From Rhodoplanes serenus (GTDB lineage: Bacteria > Pseudomonadota > Alphaproteobacteria > Rhizobiales > Xanthobacteraceae): a stretch of DNA of 64,000 bases. The position numbers and the translations under genes are program-made. The stretch lies in NCBI GenBank assembly GCA_945893145.1, contig CAMDDZ010000017.1, positions 17,283 to 81,282 on the forward strand, written 5' to 3'. The notes below the pieces were generated by a model, which searched no databases, was not told the DNA's origin, and saw only the letters and a program-made list of their open reading frames with translations. Below are positions 27,824 to 36,897 of this stretch, piece after piece (the stretch's first letter is position 1; every line of letters starts with the position of its first letter).

Positions 27824-28936
27824 ATGCTCAACGTCACCGCACTCTGCACCGAATACGCGAGCGCCGGCGGCCAGCCGGTGAAGGCCGCGCAGGACGTAAC
27901 GTTCGAAGTGCCGGCCGGCAAGCTGTTCACGCTGCTCGGCCCGAGCGGCTGCGGCAAGACCACGACGCTGCGCTCGATCGCGGGCCTGGAACGGCCGAAG
28001 ACCGGCGAGGTCCGTGTCGCCGAGCGCGTTGTGTTCTCGTCGGAACAGGGCATCTTCGTGCCGCCAAACCAGCGCAACTTCGGCATGGTGTTTCAGTCCT
28101 ACGCGATCTGGCCGCACATGAACGTGTTCCAGAACGTTGCCTTCCCGCTCGAGGTGCGCAAACAACGCCCAAGCCGCAAGGAAATCGCCGACAAGGTCAT
28201 GCGCGTGCTCGGCGCGGTGCAGCTCGAGGAACTGGCGGAGCGCGACGCCACCAAACTCTCGGGCGGTCAGCAGCAGCGCCTTGCGCTGGCGCGCGCACTG
28301 GTGATGGAACCGCAGCTCCTGTTACTCGATGAGCCGTTGTCGAACCTCGACGCCAAGCTGCGCCACCGCATGCGCTTCGAGCTCAAACGCATGCAGCGCG
28401 ACCTCAACCTGACCACGATCTATGTCACCCACGATCAGAGCGAGGCGCTTGCGCTGTCTCACGAGATCGCGGTGATGAACGAGGGCCGCATCGTGCAAAT
28501 CGGCTCGCCGCGGGATATCTACGAGCGCCCGCGCGACCGCTTTGTCGCCGATTTCGTCGGCACCACGAACTTCCTCGACGCCACCGTAATTTCGGCCAAC
28601 AGCGGCAACGGGCGCTGCCAGGTCTCGACACGCTTCGGTGCGCTCGACGTGCAATGCGATGAGCCGTTTCGCCAGAATGACACACTCGTCGTCTCGATCC
28701 GGCCCGAGGACATCGAGCTATCCGAGCAGCGCCCAGACCGCATCGATGGCGAGAACATCGTGGCCGGCACCGTCCACGCCAAGGCGTTCCTCGGCGAATA
28801 TCTCGATTTCCAGGTTAAGGTCGGGGAGAACATCCTGCTGGCGCGCGCTCATCCGTCGTTGCGCACGCCGGTGGGCGAGCCGATCCATATGCGGATGAAA
28901 GCTGAGAAGTGCGTCGCCATTCCGGGCGCGCATTGA
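27824..28936 (+). CDS. ABC importer ATPase with TOBE domain
   Basis: 370 residues. Walker A GPSGCGKT at about 39-46, signature LSGGQQQR, Walker B LLLLDEPLSNLD and the H-loop THDQSEALAL are intact, followed by a C-terminal TOBE-type regulatory domain. It energises the permease encoded two bases upstream. ATG 27824 is the start; the frame stays open into the permease gene but that part is a shadow. Confidence 0.95.
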   Translation: MLNVTALCTEYASAGGQPVKAAQDVTFEVPAGKLFTLLGPSGCGKTTTLRSIAGLERPKTGEVRVAERVVFSSEQGIFVPPNQRNFGMVFQSYAIWPHMNVFQNVAFPLEVRKQRPSRKEIADKVMRVLGAVQLEELAERDATKLSGGQQQRLALARALVMEPQLLLLDEPLSNLDAKLRHRMRFELKRMQRDLNLTTIYVTHDQSEALALSHEIAVMNEGRIVQIGSPRDIYERPRDRFVADFVGTTNFLDATVISANSGNGRCQVSTRFGALDVQCDEPFRQNDTLVVSIRPEDIELSEQRPDRIDGENIVAGTVHAKAFLGEYLDFQVKVGENILLARAHPSLRTPVGEPIHMRMKAEKCVAIPGAH

Positions 28937-28956
28937 ATCCATCGCAGGAGAGAAGC

Positions 28957-30099
28957 ATGGCCAAGACCGCCATCGTTTCAGACGAGTTTGCGAAAAAATT
29001 CGCAAGCGAAAAGGAAACGCCCTACACTCGCTGGGTGAAGAGTGAAGGGCTCGACCTCATCAGCTCGACCTATGTGCCGAACCTGCACACCGTCGAACTG
29101 AAGCCCTGGGCGCGGCGCGGCGGCAATGGCGTGTTCATGAACCACGAGGCGTCGCGCACCTCGAACGATTGCTACGTGTGCGAGATACCGCCGGGCAAAA
29201 CGCTCAATCCGCAACGGCAGCTGTTCGAGGAAACCATCATGATCCTCAGCGGTCGCGGTTCGACGACGGTGTGGAACGACGCCGGCCAGCGCATGACCTT
29301 CGAATGGAAGGCGGGCGCCCTGTTCGCCATCCCGCTGAATTGCTGGCACCAGCATTTCAACGGCTCGGGTCGCGAGACGGCGCGCTTCGTTTCCGTCACC
29401 AACGCGCCAATCGTGATCAACCTCTATGAGGACTTGGATTTCATCTTCGGCACCAAGTACGACTTCAAGGGCCGCTTCAACGGCGAGCCCGACTACTTCA
29501 GCGCCAAGAATGAAACCAAGGGCTTCCTGCTCGCAACCAACTTCGTGCCGGACGCGGTCAATCTGCCGCTGATCACCGCGAAAGAGCGTGGCGCCGGCGG
29601 CGGGCATATCCGCTTCAACTTCGCCAAGAGCTCACTCAACAGCCACATCTCGCAGTTCCCGATCGGCACCTACAAAAAGGCGCACGCTCACGGACCGGGC
29701 GCCCACGTCATCATCCTGTCCGGCGAGGGCTATTCGCTGATGTGGCCGGAGGGCGATGAGCCGCGCTATTACAAATGGGAGGTCGGCACCATGATCGTGC
29801 CACCCAACATGTGGCTGCATCAGCACTTCAACACCGGCACCACACCGGCACGTTATTTGGCCTTCAAACATGAGGGCGTCGCAATCCGCAACGCGCAGGG
29901 CGTGCCGAAGGCCTGGATCAGCAAGCGGCAGGGCGGCGATCAGATCGACTACCGCGATGAGAACCCCGAAACGCGCAACCAATTCGCGGCCGAGCTCGCC
30001 AAGCACGGCCTGACGTCGAAAATGGACACCGCCTACGCCACCGAGCTTGAAGGCTCGGGCGGCAAAGGCACCGCCGCCGAGGAGAAAGAACATGCATGA
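28957..30099 (+). CDS. Bicupin protein 1
   Basis: 380 residues with two cupin barrels. The first has the half-motif LFEETIMILSGRGS and WHQHFN; the second has KAHAHGPGAHVIILSGEG and LHQHFN, so the C-terminal barrel keeps HxH and the last His, while its usual Glu is not obvious. Size and two-barrel form recall gentisate-type dioxygenases, but substrate is unknown. ATG 28957 (GGAGAGAAGC upstream) is 20 bases after the ATPase stop. Cytosolic. Confidence 0.85.
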   Translation: MAKTAIVSDEFAKKFASEKETPYTRWVKSEGLDLISSTYVPNLHTVELKPWARRGGNGVFMNHEASRTSNDCYVCEIPPGKTLNPQRQLFEETIMILSGRGSTTVWNDAGQRMTFEWKAGALFAIPLNCWHQHFNGSGRETARFVSVTNAPIVINLYEDLDFIFGTKYDFKGRFNGEPDYFSAKNETKGFLLATNFVPDAVNLPLITAKERGAGGGHIRFNFAKSSLNSHISQFPIGTYKKAHAHGPGAHVIILSGEGYSLMWPEGDEPRYYKWEVGTMIVPPNMWLHQHFNTGTTPARYLAFKHEGVAIRNAQGVPKAWISKRQGGDQIDYRDENPETRNQFAAELAKHGLTSKMDTAYATELEGSGGKGTAAEEKEHA

Positions 30100-31309
30100 C
30101 GTTCCGGGACAGACGCACTGGCACGAGCCGACCGGCGGCAAGCGCGCCGGCTTCGGCAAGTTCGGCCGTCCGAAGACGCCCTATGACGTCTTTATGGAGT
30201 CGGAGGGCATTCCGGTGTTCCGCGACATCGGCGTCAGCAAGGTGCAGAACCTGCCGCTGGCACCCTGGAAGCGCACCGGCGGGCGCGGCAGCTATATCCA
30301 GCTGCACGGCACCGAGGGCAAATGGGGCTCTTACGTCATAGAGGTGCCGGGCGCCGGCGCGCTCAACCCGGAAAAGCATCTCTACGAGGAAATCTATTTC
30401 GTCGTAGAGGGCCGCGGCACCACCGAGGTCTGGCTCGATGGCGACACCAAGCGCCACGTGTTCGAGTGGCAGAAGAACTCGCTGTTCTCCATTCCGGTGA
30501 ACGCGATGCACCGCATCGTCAACGCCAGCTCGGCGCCGGCGTTGCTGCTGGCCGGCACCACCGCGCCGAACGTGATGAACCTGGTAAACAACGTCGGCGC
30601 GGTGTTCGACAATCCGTACCAGTTCCACGACCGCTTCTCCGGCGCCGACGACTTCTACAAGTACAAGGACGATATTGAGCCCGATCCGGTGCGCGGCCTT
30701 GCCATGCGCCGCACCAACTTCGTGCCCGATATCGTCAACTGCGACCTGCCGCTCGACAACCGTCGCTCGCCCGGCTTCCGCCGCGTCGAGCCGTTCATGA
30801 CCGGCAACACGTTCTATCTCTGGGTCGGTCAGCACGAGAACGGCCGCTACTCCAAGGCACACGCGCACACCAGCGCGGCCGTGCTGATCTGCATCAAGGG
30901 CAAGGGCTACACCTACACCTGGCCGGAGCGGAACGGCGTCAACCCGTGGGCAGCCGGCAAGGCCAGCGAGATCAAGCGCGTCGATTACGAACCGGTCGGC
31001 ATGGTGTCGGCGGCACCTGGCGGCGCGCGCTGGTACCATCAGCACTTCGGCGCTTCCAAGGAGCCGTTGCGGCTCACCGCCTGGTTCGGCCCGCACAACC
31101 CCGGCCGCGAGCCCGGCCCGCCCGGCGAGCAGCACATCGACTACACCGCCATGGACATTCCAGAGGGCGGCAGCGCCATCCCGTATTGGATGGAAGACCC
31201 GTACATCAAGGCTGAGTACGATGAGCGCTTGCGCCGCGAGGGCGTCGAGAACCGGATGAAGCCGGAGTACTACGACAAGAACTACAAGGGTGAGCTGCCG
31301 AAAGAATAG
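30092..31309 (+). CDS. Bicupin protein 2, paralogue of bicupin 1
   Basis: 405 residues from ATG 30092, overlapping bicupin 1 by eight bases. First barrel: KHLYEEIYFVVEGRG with MHRIVN; second: KAHAHTSAAVLICIKGKG and YHQHFG. The second barrel has a full HxH...H metal set. The opening of bicupin 2 (EVWLDGDTKRHVFEW) parallels bicupin 1 (TVWNDAGQRMTFEW), so the two are paralogues and may form a heteromer or catalyse successive steps. Confidence 0.85.
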   Translation: MHDVPGQTHWHEPTGGKRAGFGKFGRPKTPYDVFMESEGIPVFRDIGVSKVQNLPLAPWKRTGGRGSYIQLHGTEGKWGSYVIEVPGAGALNPEKHLYEEIYFVVEGRGTTEVWLDGDTKRHVFEWQKNSLFSIPVNAMHRIVNASSAPALLLAGTTAPNVMNLVNNVGAVFDNPYQFHDRFSGADDFYKYKDDIEPDPVRGLAMRRTNFVPDIVNCDLPLDNRRSPGFRRVEPFMTGNTFYLWVGQHENGRYSKAHAHTSAAVLICIKGKGYTYTWPERNGVNPWAAGKASEIKRVDYEPVGMVSAAPGGARWYHQHFGASKEPLRLTAWFGPHNPGREPGPPGEQHIDYTAMDIPEGGSAIPYWMEDPYIKAEYDERLRREGVENRMKPEYYDKNYKGELPKE

Positions 31310-31387
31310 CCGCTCAAGATCACGCGCGCTTGCCAAGACGCGCCATATGTTCCAGCAATCTGCCGATCAATCGGGAGGATACTATCC

Positions 31388-32386
31388 ATGCGTGTCGTCG
31401 CGCTCGAAGAGCATTTCACCTTGCCGGCTGCGATTTCGAAGTATGTGAAACCCGAGGCCATCGCCAAGCGCGGCCACTACAAAGGGCGCCGGGTCGCCCC
31501 CGGCAAGACGAGCCCGATGGAGCTCTTGCCGGAGTTTGGCGAGAAGCGCTTCAAGTCCTTGGATGACGCCGGCATCACCGTGCAGGTGCTGTCCAACAGC
31601 GGCCCTGGCCCCGATCTGGTGCCCGGCGCCGACGGCATCGCGATGGCACGCGAGATCAACGATTATCTCGCCGGCGTGGTCACGAAGCATCCCAAGCGCT
31701 TCGCAGGCTTCGCCGCTCTGCCCATGGCAAGCCCCGAAGCCTGCGCTGATGAGCTGCGCCGGTCGGTGAAGGATCTCAAGTTCGTCGGCGCCATGATCCA
31801 CGGCACCTGCGAGGACCGCTTTCTCGATCACCCGAGCTACGACAGCCTGCTCGCAGCGGCCGTCGAGCTCGACGTGCCGATCTACATTCATCCGAACGTA
31901 CCAGCCTCAGCGATCCAGCAGATCTATTACTCGGGGCTTCCCGAAGGCGCCGATCGCGTGATCGGCACCGCCGGCTGGGGCTGGCACTCCGAAGTGGCAA
32001 TTCACATCCTCCGCATGGTGCTGCAAGGCACCTTCGACAAGCATCCGAAGCTGAAGATGGTCATCGGCCACATGGGCGAGATGCTGCCGATGATGATCGC
32101 CCGTCTCGACGACGTGGGCGCCGCCGACATCGGCCACTTGAAGCGGCTGCCGAGCCAGACCATCACCGATCAGGTCTGGATCACCACCAGCGGCATCTTC
32201 ACCCAGCCTCCGTTCATCGTCGCGCTACAGACCTTCGGCATCGATCGCATCATGTTCTCGGTCGATTATCCATTCGCGCGTGACGCCCAGGGCCGCAAGT
32301 TCCTCAACGAGGTCGCACTGGCGCCAGCCGACATGGCGAAGCTGACGCATGGCAACGCCGATGCGTTGCTGAAGCTGAAAGCCTGA
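31388..32386 (+). CDS. ACMSD-type amidohydrolase (amidohydrolase 2; decarboxylase/hydrolase)
   Basis: 332 residues, a TIM-barrel metal enzyme with the opening EEHF (about 7-10), IYIHPNVP, GHMGEMLP and FSVDYPF, the last giving the metal or proton-relay Asp. Relatives decarboxylate hydroxybenzoates (gamma-resorcylate decarboxylase) or aminocarboxymuconate semialdehyde. A strong GGGAGG ribosome site precedes ATG 31388. Context next to two bicupins suggests handling of an aromatic or ring-cleavage acid. Confidence 0.9.
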   Translation: MRVVALEEHFTLPAAISKYVKPEAIAKRGHYKGRRVAPGKTSPMELLPEFGEKRFKSLDDAGITVQVLSNSGPGPDLVPGADGIAMAREINDYLAGVVTKHPKRFAGFAALPMASPEACADELRRSVKDLKFVGAMIHGTCEDRFLDHPSYDSLLAAAVELDVPIYIHPNVPASAIQQIYYSGLPEGADRVIGTAGWGWHSEVAIHILRMVLQGTFDKHPKLKMVIGHMGEMLPMMIARLDDVGAADIGHLKRLPSQTITDQVWITTSGIFTQPPFIVALQTFGIDRIMFSVDYPFARDAQGRKFLNEVALAPADMAKLTHGNADALLKLKA

Positions 32387-32397
32387 GCAGCGCCCGA

Positions 32398-33939
32398 ATG
32401 CCTGTCGAGCAGGACGCCAGCGGCGGCCGGGTTTTCTTTTCGTCCACCGGCCGCTCGCTGGAGACGGACGACGAGGTCTGTCTGCTCAGCGTTGGCGTCG
32501 ATATCGGCTCTTCGACGTCGCATCTCGTTTTCTCGCGCATCGTGCTGGAGCGGCTCGACAGCCGCTACATCGTGACCCAGCGCGAGACCTTCTACGGCTC
32601 GGACATCCTGCTGACGCCCTACTCTGCAGAAGAAACCATCGATGCCGAAGCGCTCGGCGCGTTCATCCGGAAGGAATACGCCGATGCCAAGGTCGAGCCG
32701 GACGAGATCGACACCGGCGCGCTGATCCTCACCGGCGTCGCGGTGCGCCGGAAGAACGCCCGCGCCATCGGCGAGTTGTTCGCCCGCGAGGCCGGCAAGC
32801 TCGTCGCGGTCAGCGCCGGCGACAGCATGGAAACCGTGATGGCGGCCTACGGCTCTGGCGCGGTGGCGCGCTCGATCCGCGATGAGACCGTGGTGATGAA
32901 CGTCGATGTCGGCGGCGGCACGTCGAAGATCTCGATCTGCGGCGAAGGCCGCGTGCTCGACCTGACTGCGCTCGACGTCGGCGCTCGGCTGATCTGCCTC
33001 GCGCCGGACGGGAAAATCCTGCGGGTCGAAGAGGCTGGACGGCGCTTCGGCGCCGAGCTGGGCCTCGATCTGAACGTCGGCTCGATGCTGACGCTCGAGC
33101 AGGCCCAGGTGATTGCAAGCCTGATGGCGGACAAGCTGTTCTACGCCATGCAGGGCGGCATGCCGACCGCGCGGGGCGAGAACCTGCTGCGGCTCGATCC
33201 GCTCACCCACCGCGGCAAGATCGACCAGGTTCAGTTCTCCGGCGGCGTCTCCGAATTCATCTACGGCAACGAGAGCAAGAAATTCGGCGATCTCGGCCCG
33301 CTGCTGGCGGCGGAAATCCGTGCCCGCGCCGAAACATTCGGCCCGCGGCTCGAACCATCGCTTGAAGGCATCCGCGCCACGGTCATCGGCGCCTCGCAGT
33401 ACACCATTCAGCTCAGCGGCAGCACGATCTATGTCTCGCCGCTCGACGCGGTGCCGTTGCGCAACGTGCCGGTGATCGCGCCGGTGCTGCCGCTCGACCA
33501 GGAGACCATCGATCCGGCTGCGGTCGCGCGTTCCATTCAGACCATGCTCAAGCGCCTCGATCTCGCCGAGGGCGAGCAGCCGGTGGCGGTGTTCGTGTCG
33601 TGGCAAGGTTCCGCGACCTTTCAGCGGCTCGACGCGTTCTGTCGCGGCGTCACTGAAGGCTTAAGCGCGGTGCTCGCCAAGGGCCACCCGCTCGTGCTGG
33701 CCGGCGACGGCGACGTCGGCGGCCTGCTCGGCATTCACCTGCGCGAAGAAACCAAAATCGCAAGCCCGATCGTTTCGATCGACGGACTCGAATTGAAGGA
33801 ATTCGACTACATCGACATCGGTGCGATGCTGGAAAGCTCGGGGGCGGTGCCGGTGGTGATCAAATCGCTGATCTTCCCAGGCAACACCGCGCCGCCATCA
33901 GAAAAGCGCTCGGTCGCGCGCGCGTCCGTTACGACATAA
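32398..33939 (+). CDS. eutA: EutA-like ASKHA ATPase (ethanolamine ammonia-lyase reactivase family)
   Basis: 513 residues with the ASKHA phosphate loops GVDIGSSTSH (about 33-42) and NVDVGGGTSK, and the EutA-type body (GDSMETVMAAYGSGA, FSGGVSEFIYG). EutA swaps inactive cobalamin out of ethanolamine ammonia-lyase (EutBC) at ATP cost. No eutB or eutC is in the window. It starts 11 bases after the amidohydrolase gene, so it is part of that run. It may act on a lyase elsewhere or be repurposed. Confidence 0.88.
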   Translation: MPVEQDASGGRVFFSSTGRSLETDDEVCLLSVGVDIGSSTSHLVFSRIVLERLDSRYIVTQRETFYGSDILLTPYSAEETIDAEALGAFIRKEYADAKVEPDEIDTGALILTGVAVRRKNARAIGELFAREAGKLVAVSAGDSMETVMAAYGSGAVARSIRDETVVMNVDVGGGTSKISICGEGRVLDLTALDVGARLICLAPDGKILRVEEAGRRFGAELGLDLNVGSMLTLEQAQVIASLMADKLFYAMQGGMPTARGENLLRLDPLTHRGKIDQVQFSGGVSEFIYGNESKKFGDLGPLLAAEIRARAETFGPRLEPSLEGIRATVIGASQYTIQLSGSTIYVSPLDAVPLRNVPVIAPVLPLDQETIDPAAVARSIQTMLKRLDLAEGEQPVAVFVSWQGSATFQRLDAFCRGVTEGLSAVLAKGHPLVLAGDGDVGGLLGIHLREETKIASPIVSIDGLELKEFDYIDIGAMLESSGAVPVVIKSLIFPGNTAPPSEKRSVARASVTT

Positions 33940-34540
33940 CCAGCAGCAGAACGCCGGCCGCCGCGATCGCGCCGCCCGCCGCCTGCGCCATATGGCGCAC
34001 CGGCACGCGGTTCGCCGCGAGCCCGATCGCAATGCCGATCGTGTGCAGCACCAAGGTCGCCGCGACGAAGCCGATGCCGAAGGTCAGGCCGGACACACTC
34101 GCCGGCAATTCGACGCCGTGGCTGTAGCCATGCAGCAGCGCGAACACCGCGATCAGCGCCGCGCTGACGGCGAGCGACGGGCGCACCGCGAAGGCCACCG
34201 CGGCGCCAAGCACCAGCACCGATGCCGCAATGCCGATCTCGACCCAGGGCATGTCCGGACCGCTGACGCCGATCACCGCGCCGATTGCCATGACGGCGGG
34301 AAACAGCAGCGGCAGCAGGATCATGGCGCGGCGGCCGAGCTGCGAGGCCCAGAGCCCCACCGCCACCATTGCCAGCATATGATCGACGCCGGTGAACGGA
34401 TGCGACAACCCCTCGGCGAAGGTCATGTGCGAATGATCGCCGACATGCGCGAGTGCTGCGGTGCTGAACGCCGCGACCGGCACGGCAAGCAATGCAGCAA
34501 GCGACAGGTGACGGAAGCGGCGGTTCATGGTGTTCCTCAT
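33929..34540 (-). CDS. HupE/UreJ-family membrane protein
   Basis: 203 residues: signal peptide, then HVGDHSHMTF and HPFTGVDHMLAM, a histidine-rich metal-binding face, and five to six membrane helices with LLHGYSHG. HupE/UreJ proteins are nickel (or cobalt) channels serving hydrogenase or urease. It overlaps the tail of the EutA-like gene by 11 bases, tail to tail. No hydrogenase or urease genes are nearby. Confidence 0.9.
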   Translation of the reverse strand: MRNTMNRRFRHLSLAALLAVPVAAFSTAALAHVGDHSHMTFAEGLSHPFTGVDHMLAMVAVGLWASQLGRRAMILLPLLFPAVMAIGAVIGVSGPDMPWVEIGIAASVLVLGAAVAFAVRPSLAVSAALIAVFALLHGYSHGVELPASVSGLTFGIGFVAATLVLHTIGIAIGLAANRVPVRHMAQAAGGAIAAAGVLLLVMS

Positions 34541-34596
34541 GGCAGAACGGAAATCGGTATGCGATTTGCCAATCTATTGCTTACCGGCCGCGGCTT

Positions 34597-34908
34597 TCAA
34601 TCCACTTCGATCACCACCACGCCGCCCTCGACCTTGGCCGGATAGGTCTTCACCGGAATCATGCAGGGCGGCGACACCACCTCGCCGGTTTTGATGTCGA
34701 ACTGGCCGTTGTGGAAGTTGCACTCGATCACGTCGCCGTCGATGAAACCTTCAGACAGCGATCCAGGGCCGTGCGTGCAGGCGTCATCGGTTACGTAGAA
34801 TGTGCCGTCGAGGTTGAAGACGGCGACCGTCAACCCGGACGTCTCAACCCGTAGCGCGGTTCCGACCGCAACCTGTTCAGCCTTGCAGAGTTCGACTCGG
34901 GTGGCCAC
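34597..34908 (-). CDS. Rieske [2Fe-2S] ferredoxin of a ring-hydroxylating oxygenase
   Basis: 103 residues with the Rieske ligands C44-T-H46 and C63-N-F-H66. Small soluble Rieske ferredoxins carry electrons from a flavoprotein to a ring-hydroxylating oxygenase. It is divergent from the oxygenase gene 183 bases away, sharing a control region that holds the operator-like motif. A matching reductase is encoded at 41306. Confidence 0.93.
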   Translation of the reverse strand: MATRVELCKAEQVAVGTALRVETSGLTVAVFNLDGTFYVTDDACTHGPGSLSEGFIDGDVIECNFHNGQFDIKTGEVVSPPCMIPVKTYPAKVEGGVVVIEVD

Positions 34909-34949
34909 GGATCGTCCCTTGCTAGCGGTGGAGCGCGGGTCACATCAGG

Positions 34950-34974
34950 AGAACGATGTTCCGCATAGAAGAAC
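34950..34974 (+). promoter_or_regulatory. Operator-like motif between the Rieske ferredoxin and oxygenase genes
   Basis: AGAAC-N3-GTTCC-N7-AGAAC, with core GTTCCGCATAGAAGAAC at 34958-34974; 19 of 25 positions equal those of the element at 26046-26070. It sits in the 182-base divergent spacer between the ferredoxin (minus) and oxygenase (plus) starts, a position suited to control both. Likely an IclR-type binding site, by inference. Confidence 0.45.
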
Positions 34975-35090
34975 TGCACGAACCATCATATTCCATGCGT
35001 TTTGAGCAAGGTCAATGTCACTAGCCCGATAAGGCTTGAGCAATCTGGATCGGCGAAGCTACATAGACGTAGAGAGCTCTGGAGCCTGCG

Positions 35091-36374
35091 ATGCTCAGAA
35101 AAGAACAAAACGATCTTCTCACCCAGACCGGTCCCGGCACCCCGATGGGGCGCATGTTCCGCCTGAACTGGGTCCCCGCGCTGCTGGCGGAAGAACTGCC
35201 CGAAAACGAATGCCCGCCGGTGCGCGTGAAGCTGTTATCAGAGCGCCTGTTGGCTTGGCGCGACACCCAGGGCCGCTATGCGCTGACCGACGAATTCTGC
35301 GCGCACCGCGGCATCTCGCTCTGGTTTGGCCGCAACGAAGACAACGGATTGCGCTGCCCCTATCACGGCTGGAAGTACGACCACACCGGCCAGTGCATCG
35401 ACGTTCCTTCAGAGCCAGAGGAATCCGGCTTCTGCAAGAAGATCAAGCTCAAGTCCTACCCGCTGATCGAGCGCGGCGGCATCCTCTGGGCCTACATGGG
35501 TCCGCCCGAGTTGCAACCGCCGCCGCCCGCATGGGAATTCGTCAACGTTCCGCGCGAGCAGACCATCACCACCAAGCGCTCGCAGGAGTGCAACTGGCTG
35601 CAAGCGCTGGAAGGCGGTATCGATTCCAGCCACGTCTCGTTCCTGCACCGCGGCGACCTCAACACCGATCCGATGTTCAAGGGCGCCAAGGGCAACCAGT
35701 ACAACTTGAGCGACTCGCGGCCGTTCTTCGAAGTGGTCGAGAGCCCCGGCGGGCTCTACATCGGCGCGCGGCGCAACGCGGAGAACGGCAACTACTATTG
35801 GCGCATCACGCAATGGGTGATGCCGACATTCACGATGATCCCGCCGCGCGGCGATCATTGCGTGCACGGCCACTTCTGGATTCCGATGGACGACGAGAAC
35901 TGCTGGACCTGGAGCTACGACTACCACCCGACCCGTTCGCTCAAGGAGAGCGAAGTCAACGCGGTGCGCGGCGGCAAGGGTATTCACGTCACCACCATTC
36001 CAGGCACGTTCCGTCCGGTCCAGAACAAGGACAACGACTACCTGGTCGATCGCGCGGCTCAAAAGGCGGGCAAGACCTACAGCGGCGTGCTGGGTTTCGG
36101 CATGCAGGACGCCTCGGTGCAGGAGAGCATGGGGCCGGTCGTGGACCGGTCGAAGGAGAACCTCGTCTCCACCGACAACGGCATCATCATGATGCGGCAT
36201 CGGCTGCTGCGCACGCTCAAGGCGATGGAGAACGGCGAGACACCGCCCGGCATTGACCTCGCGCACCAGCGCGTGCGCTCGGCCGCCGTGGTGCTGCCGC
36301 CGGATCAGCCGTTCAAGGACGCCGCCAAAGAAGCGATGATCGCCAAACCCGGCGTCGCGCCGGCGACGGTCTGA
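35091..36374 (+). CDS. Rieske oxygenase large (alpha) subunit, phthalate-4,5-dioxygenase-like
   Basis: 427 residues. Rieske ligands C70-x-H72 and C89-x2-H92 (CAHRG and CPYHGW), then a catalytic domain with ECNWLQALEGGIDSSHVSFLH supplying the mononuclear-iron histidines. Length and the absence of a beta-subunit gene fit the alpha-only class that acts on phthalate, phenoxybenzoate or vanillate-like acids. Electron donors would be the ferredoxin at 34597 and possibly the flavoprotein at 41306. Confidence 0.94.
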   Translation: MLRKEQNDLLTQTGPGTPMGRMFRLNWVPALLAEELPENECPPVRVKLLSERLLAWRDTQGRYALTDEFCAHRGISLWFGRNEDNGLRCPYHGWKYDHTGQCIDVPSEPEESGFCKKIKLKSYPLIERGGILWAYMGPPELQPPPPAWEFVNVPREQTITTKRSQECNWLQALEGGIDSSHVSFLHRGDLNTDPMFKGAKGNQYNLSDSRPFFEVVESPGGLYIGARRNAENGNYYWRITQWVMPTFTMIPPRGDHCVHGHFWIPMDDENCWTWSYDYHPTRSLKESEVNAVRGGKGIHVTTIPGTFRPVQNKDNDYLVDRAAQKAGKTYSGVLGFGMQDASVQESMGPVVDRSKENLVSTDNGIIMMRHRLLRTLKAMENGETPPGIDLAHQRVRSAAVVLPPDQPFKDAAKEAMIAKPGVAPATV

Positions 36375-36379
36375 TCGTC

Positions 36380-36886
36380 ATGCTGTCCGAATCCGCCCGC
36401 ATGTCGAGTGCCGCGGAGGCGCGCTTTCGCATCGATGCGCCGAACTCGCGGCCACGCACCATCAAGGTGATCGCGCTCGACCAGCCGAGTGAGCGCGTGA
36501 TCAAAGATTTGGCGCAGCGGCAGTGGAACAGCGCGACCTTCTTCACCGCGACAGCGTTCGGTGACGCGCCGCGCAAGGGCGAAAGCTTTGCCGGCTGGCT
36601 CAGCGATCTGGCGGGCCGCACCAAGAACCTGGTCGAAGAGATCAACGGTGCCGATCTCGTCGTCATGGTGGCGAAGGCCGGCGAGAACGCACAGGCCGCG
36701 TCAATCATTGGCGAGGCGTGCAGCCTCAAGCGTGTGATGACCACCGCGCTGGTGCTGGGCGGCAATTCGATCTCGGACGAGGTGTTGTCCAAGACGCTGG
36801 CGCAACTGCGGCCCTGGTCGCTGATGCTCGTCATCGCCAGCGCCGAGGAATACATTGCCGACATGCTGACTGCGCTTCGCGCGTGA
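36380..36886 (+). CDS. Unrecognised soluble protein following the Rieske oxygenase
   Basis: 168 residues (ATG 36380, five bases after the oxygenase stop; ATG 36401 also possible). Alternating strand-helix pattern with the phrase ADLVVMVAKAGENAQAASII suggests a Rossmann-like nucleotide- or metabolite-binding fold, but no cofactor loop is clear and I do not recognise the family. Tight spacing implies a function tied to the oxygenase. Confidence 0.65.
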   Translation: MLSESARMSSAAEARFRIDAPNSRPRTIKVIALDQPSERVIKDLAQRQWNSATFFTATAFGDAPRKGESFAGWLSDLAGRTKNLVEEINGADLVVMVAKAGENAQAASIIGEACSLKRVMTTALVLGGNSISDEVLSKTLAQLRPWSLMLVIASAEEYIADMLTALRA

Positions 36887-36897
36887 CCAGGGGACCG

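Noticed and set aside
32266..33606. Long minus-strand open frame (about 446 codons)
   Set aside because: It is antisense to the EutA-like gene, which has full family motifs and its own ribosome site.
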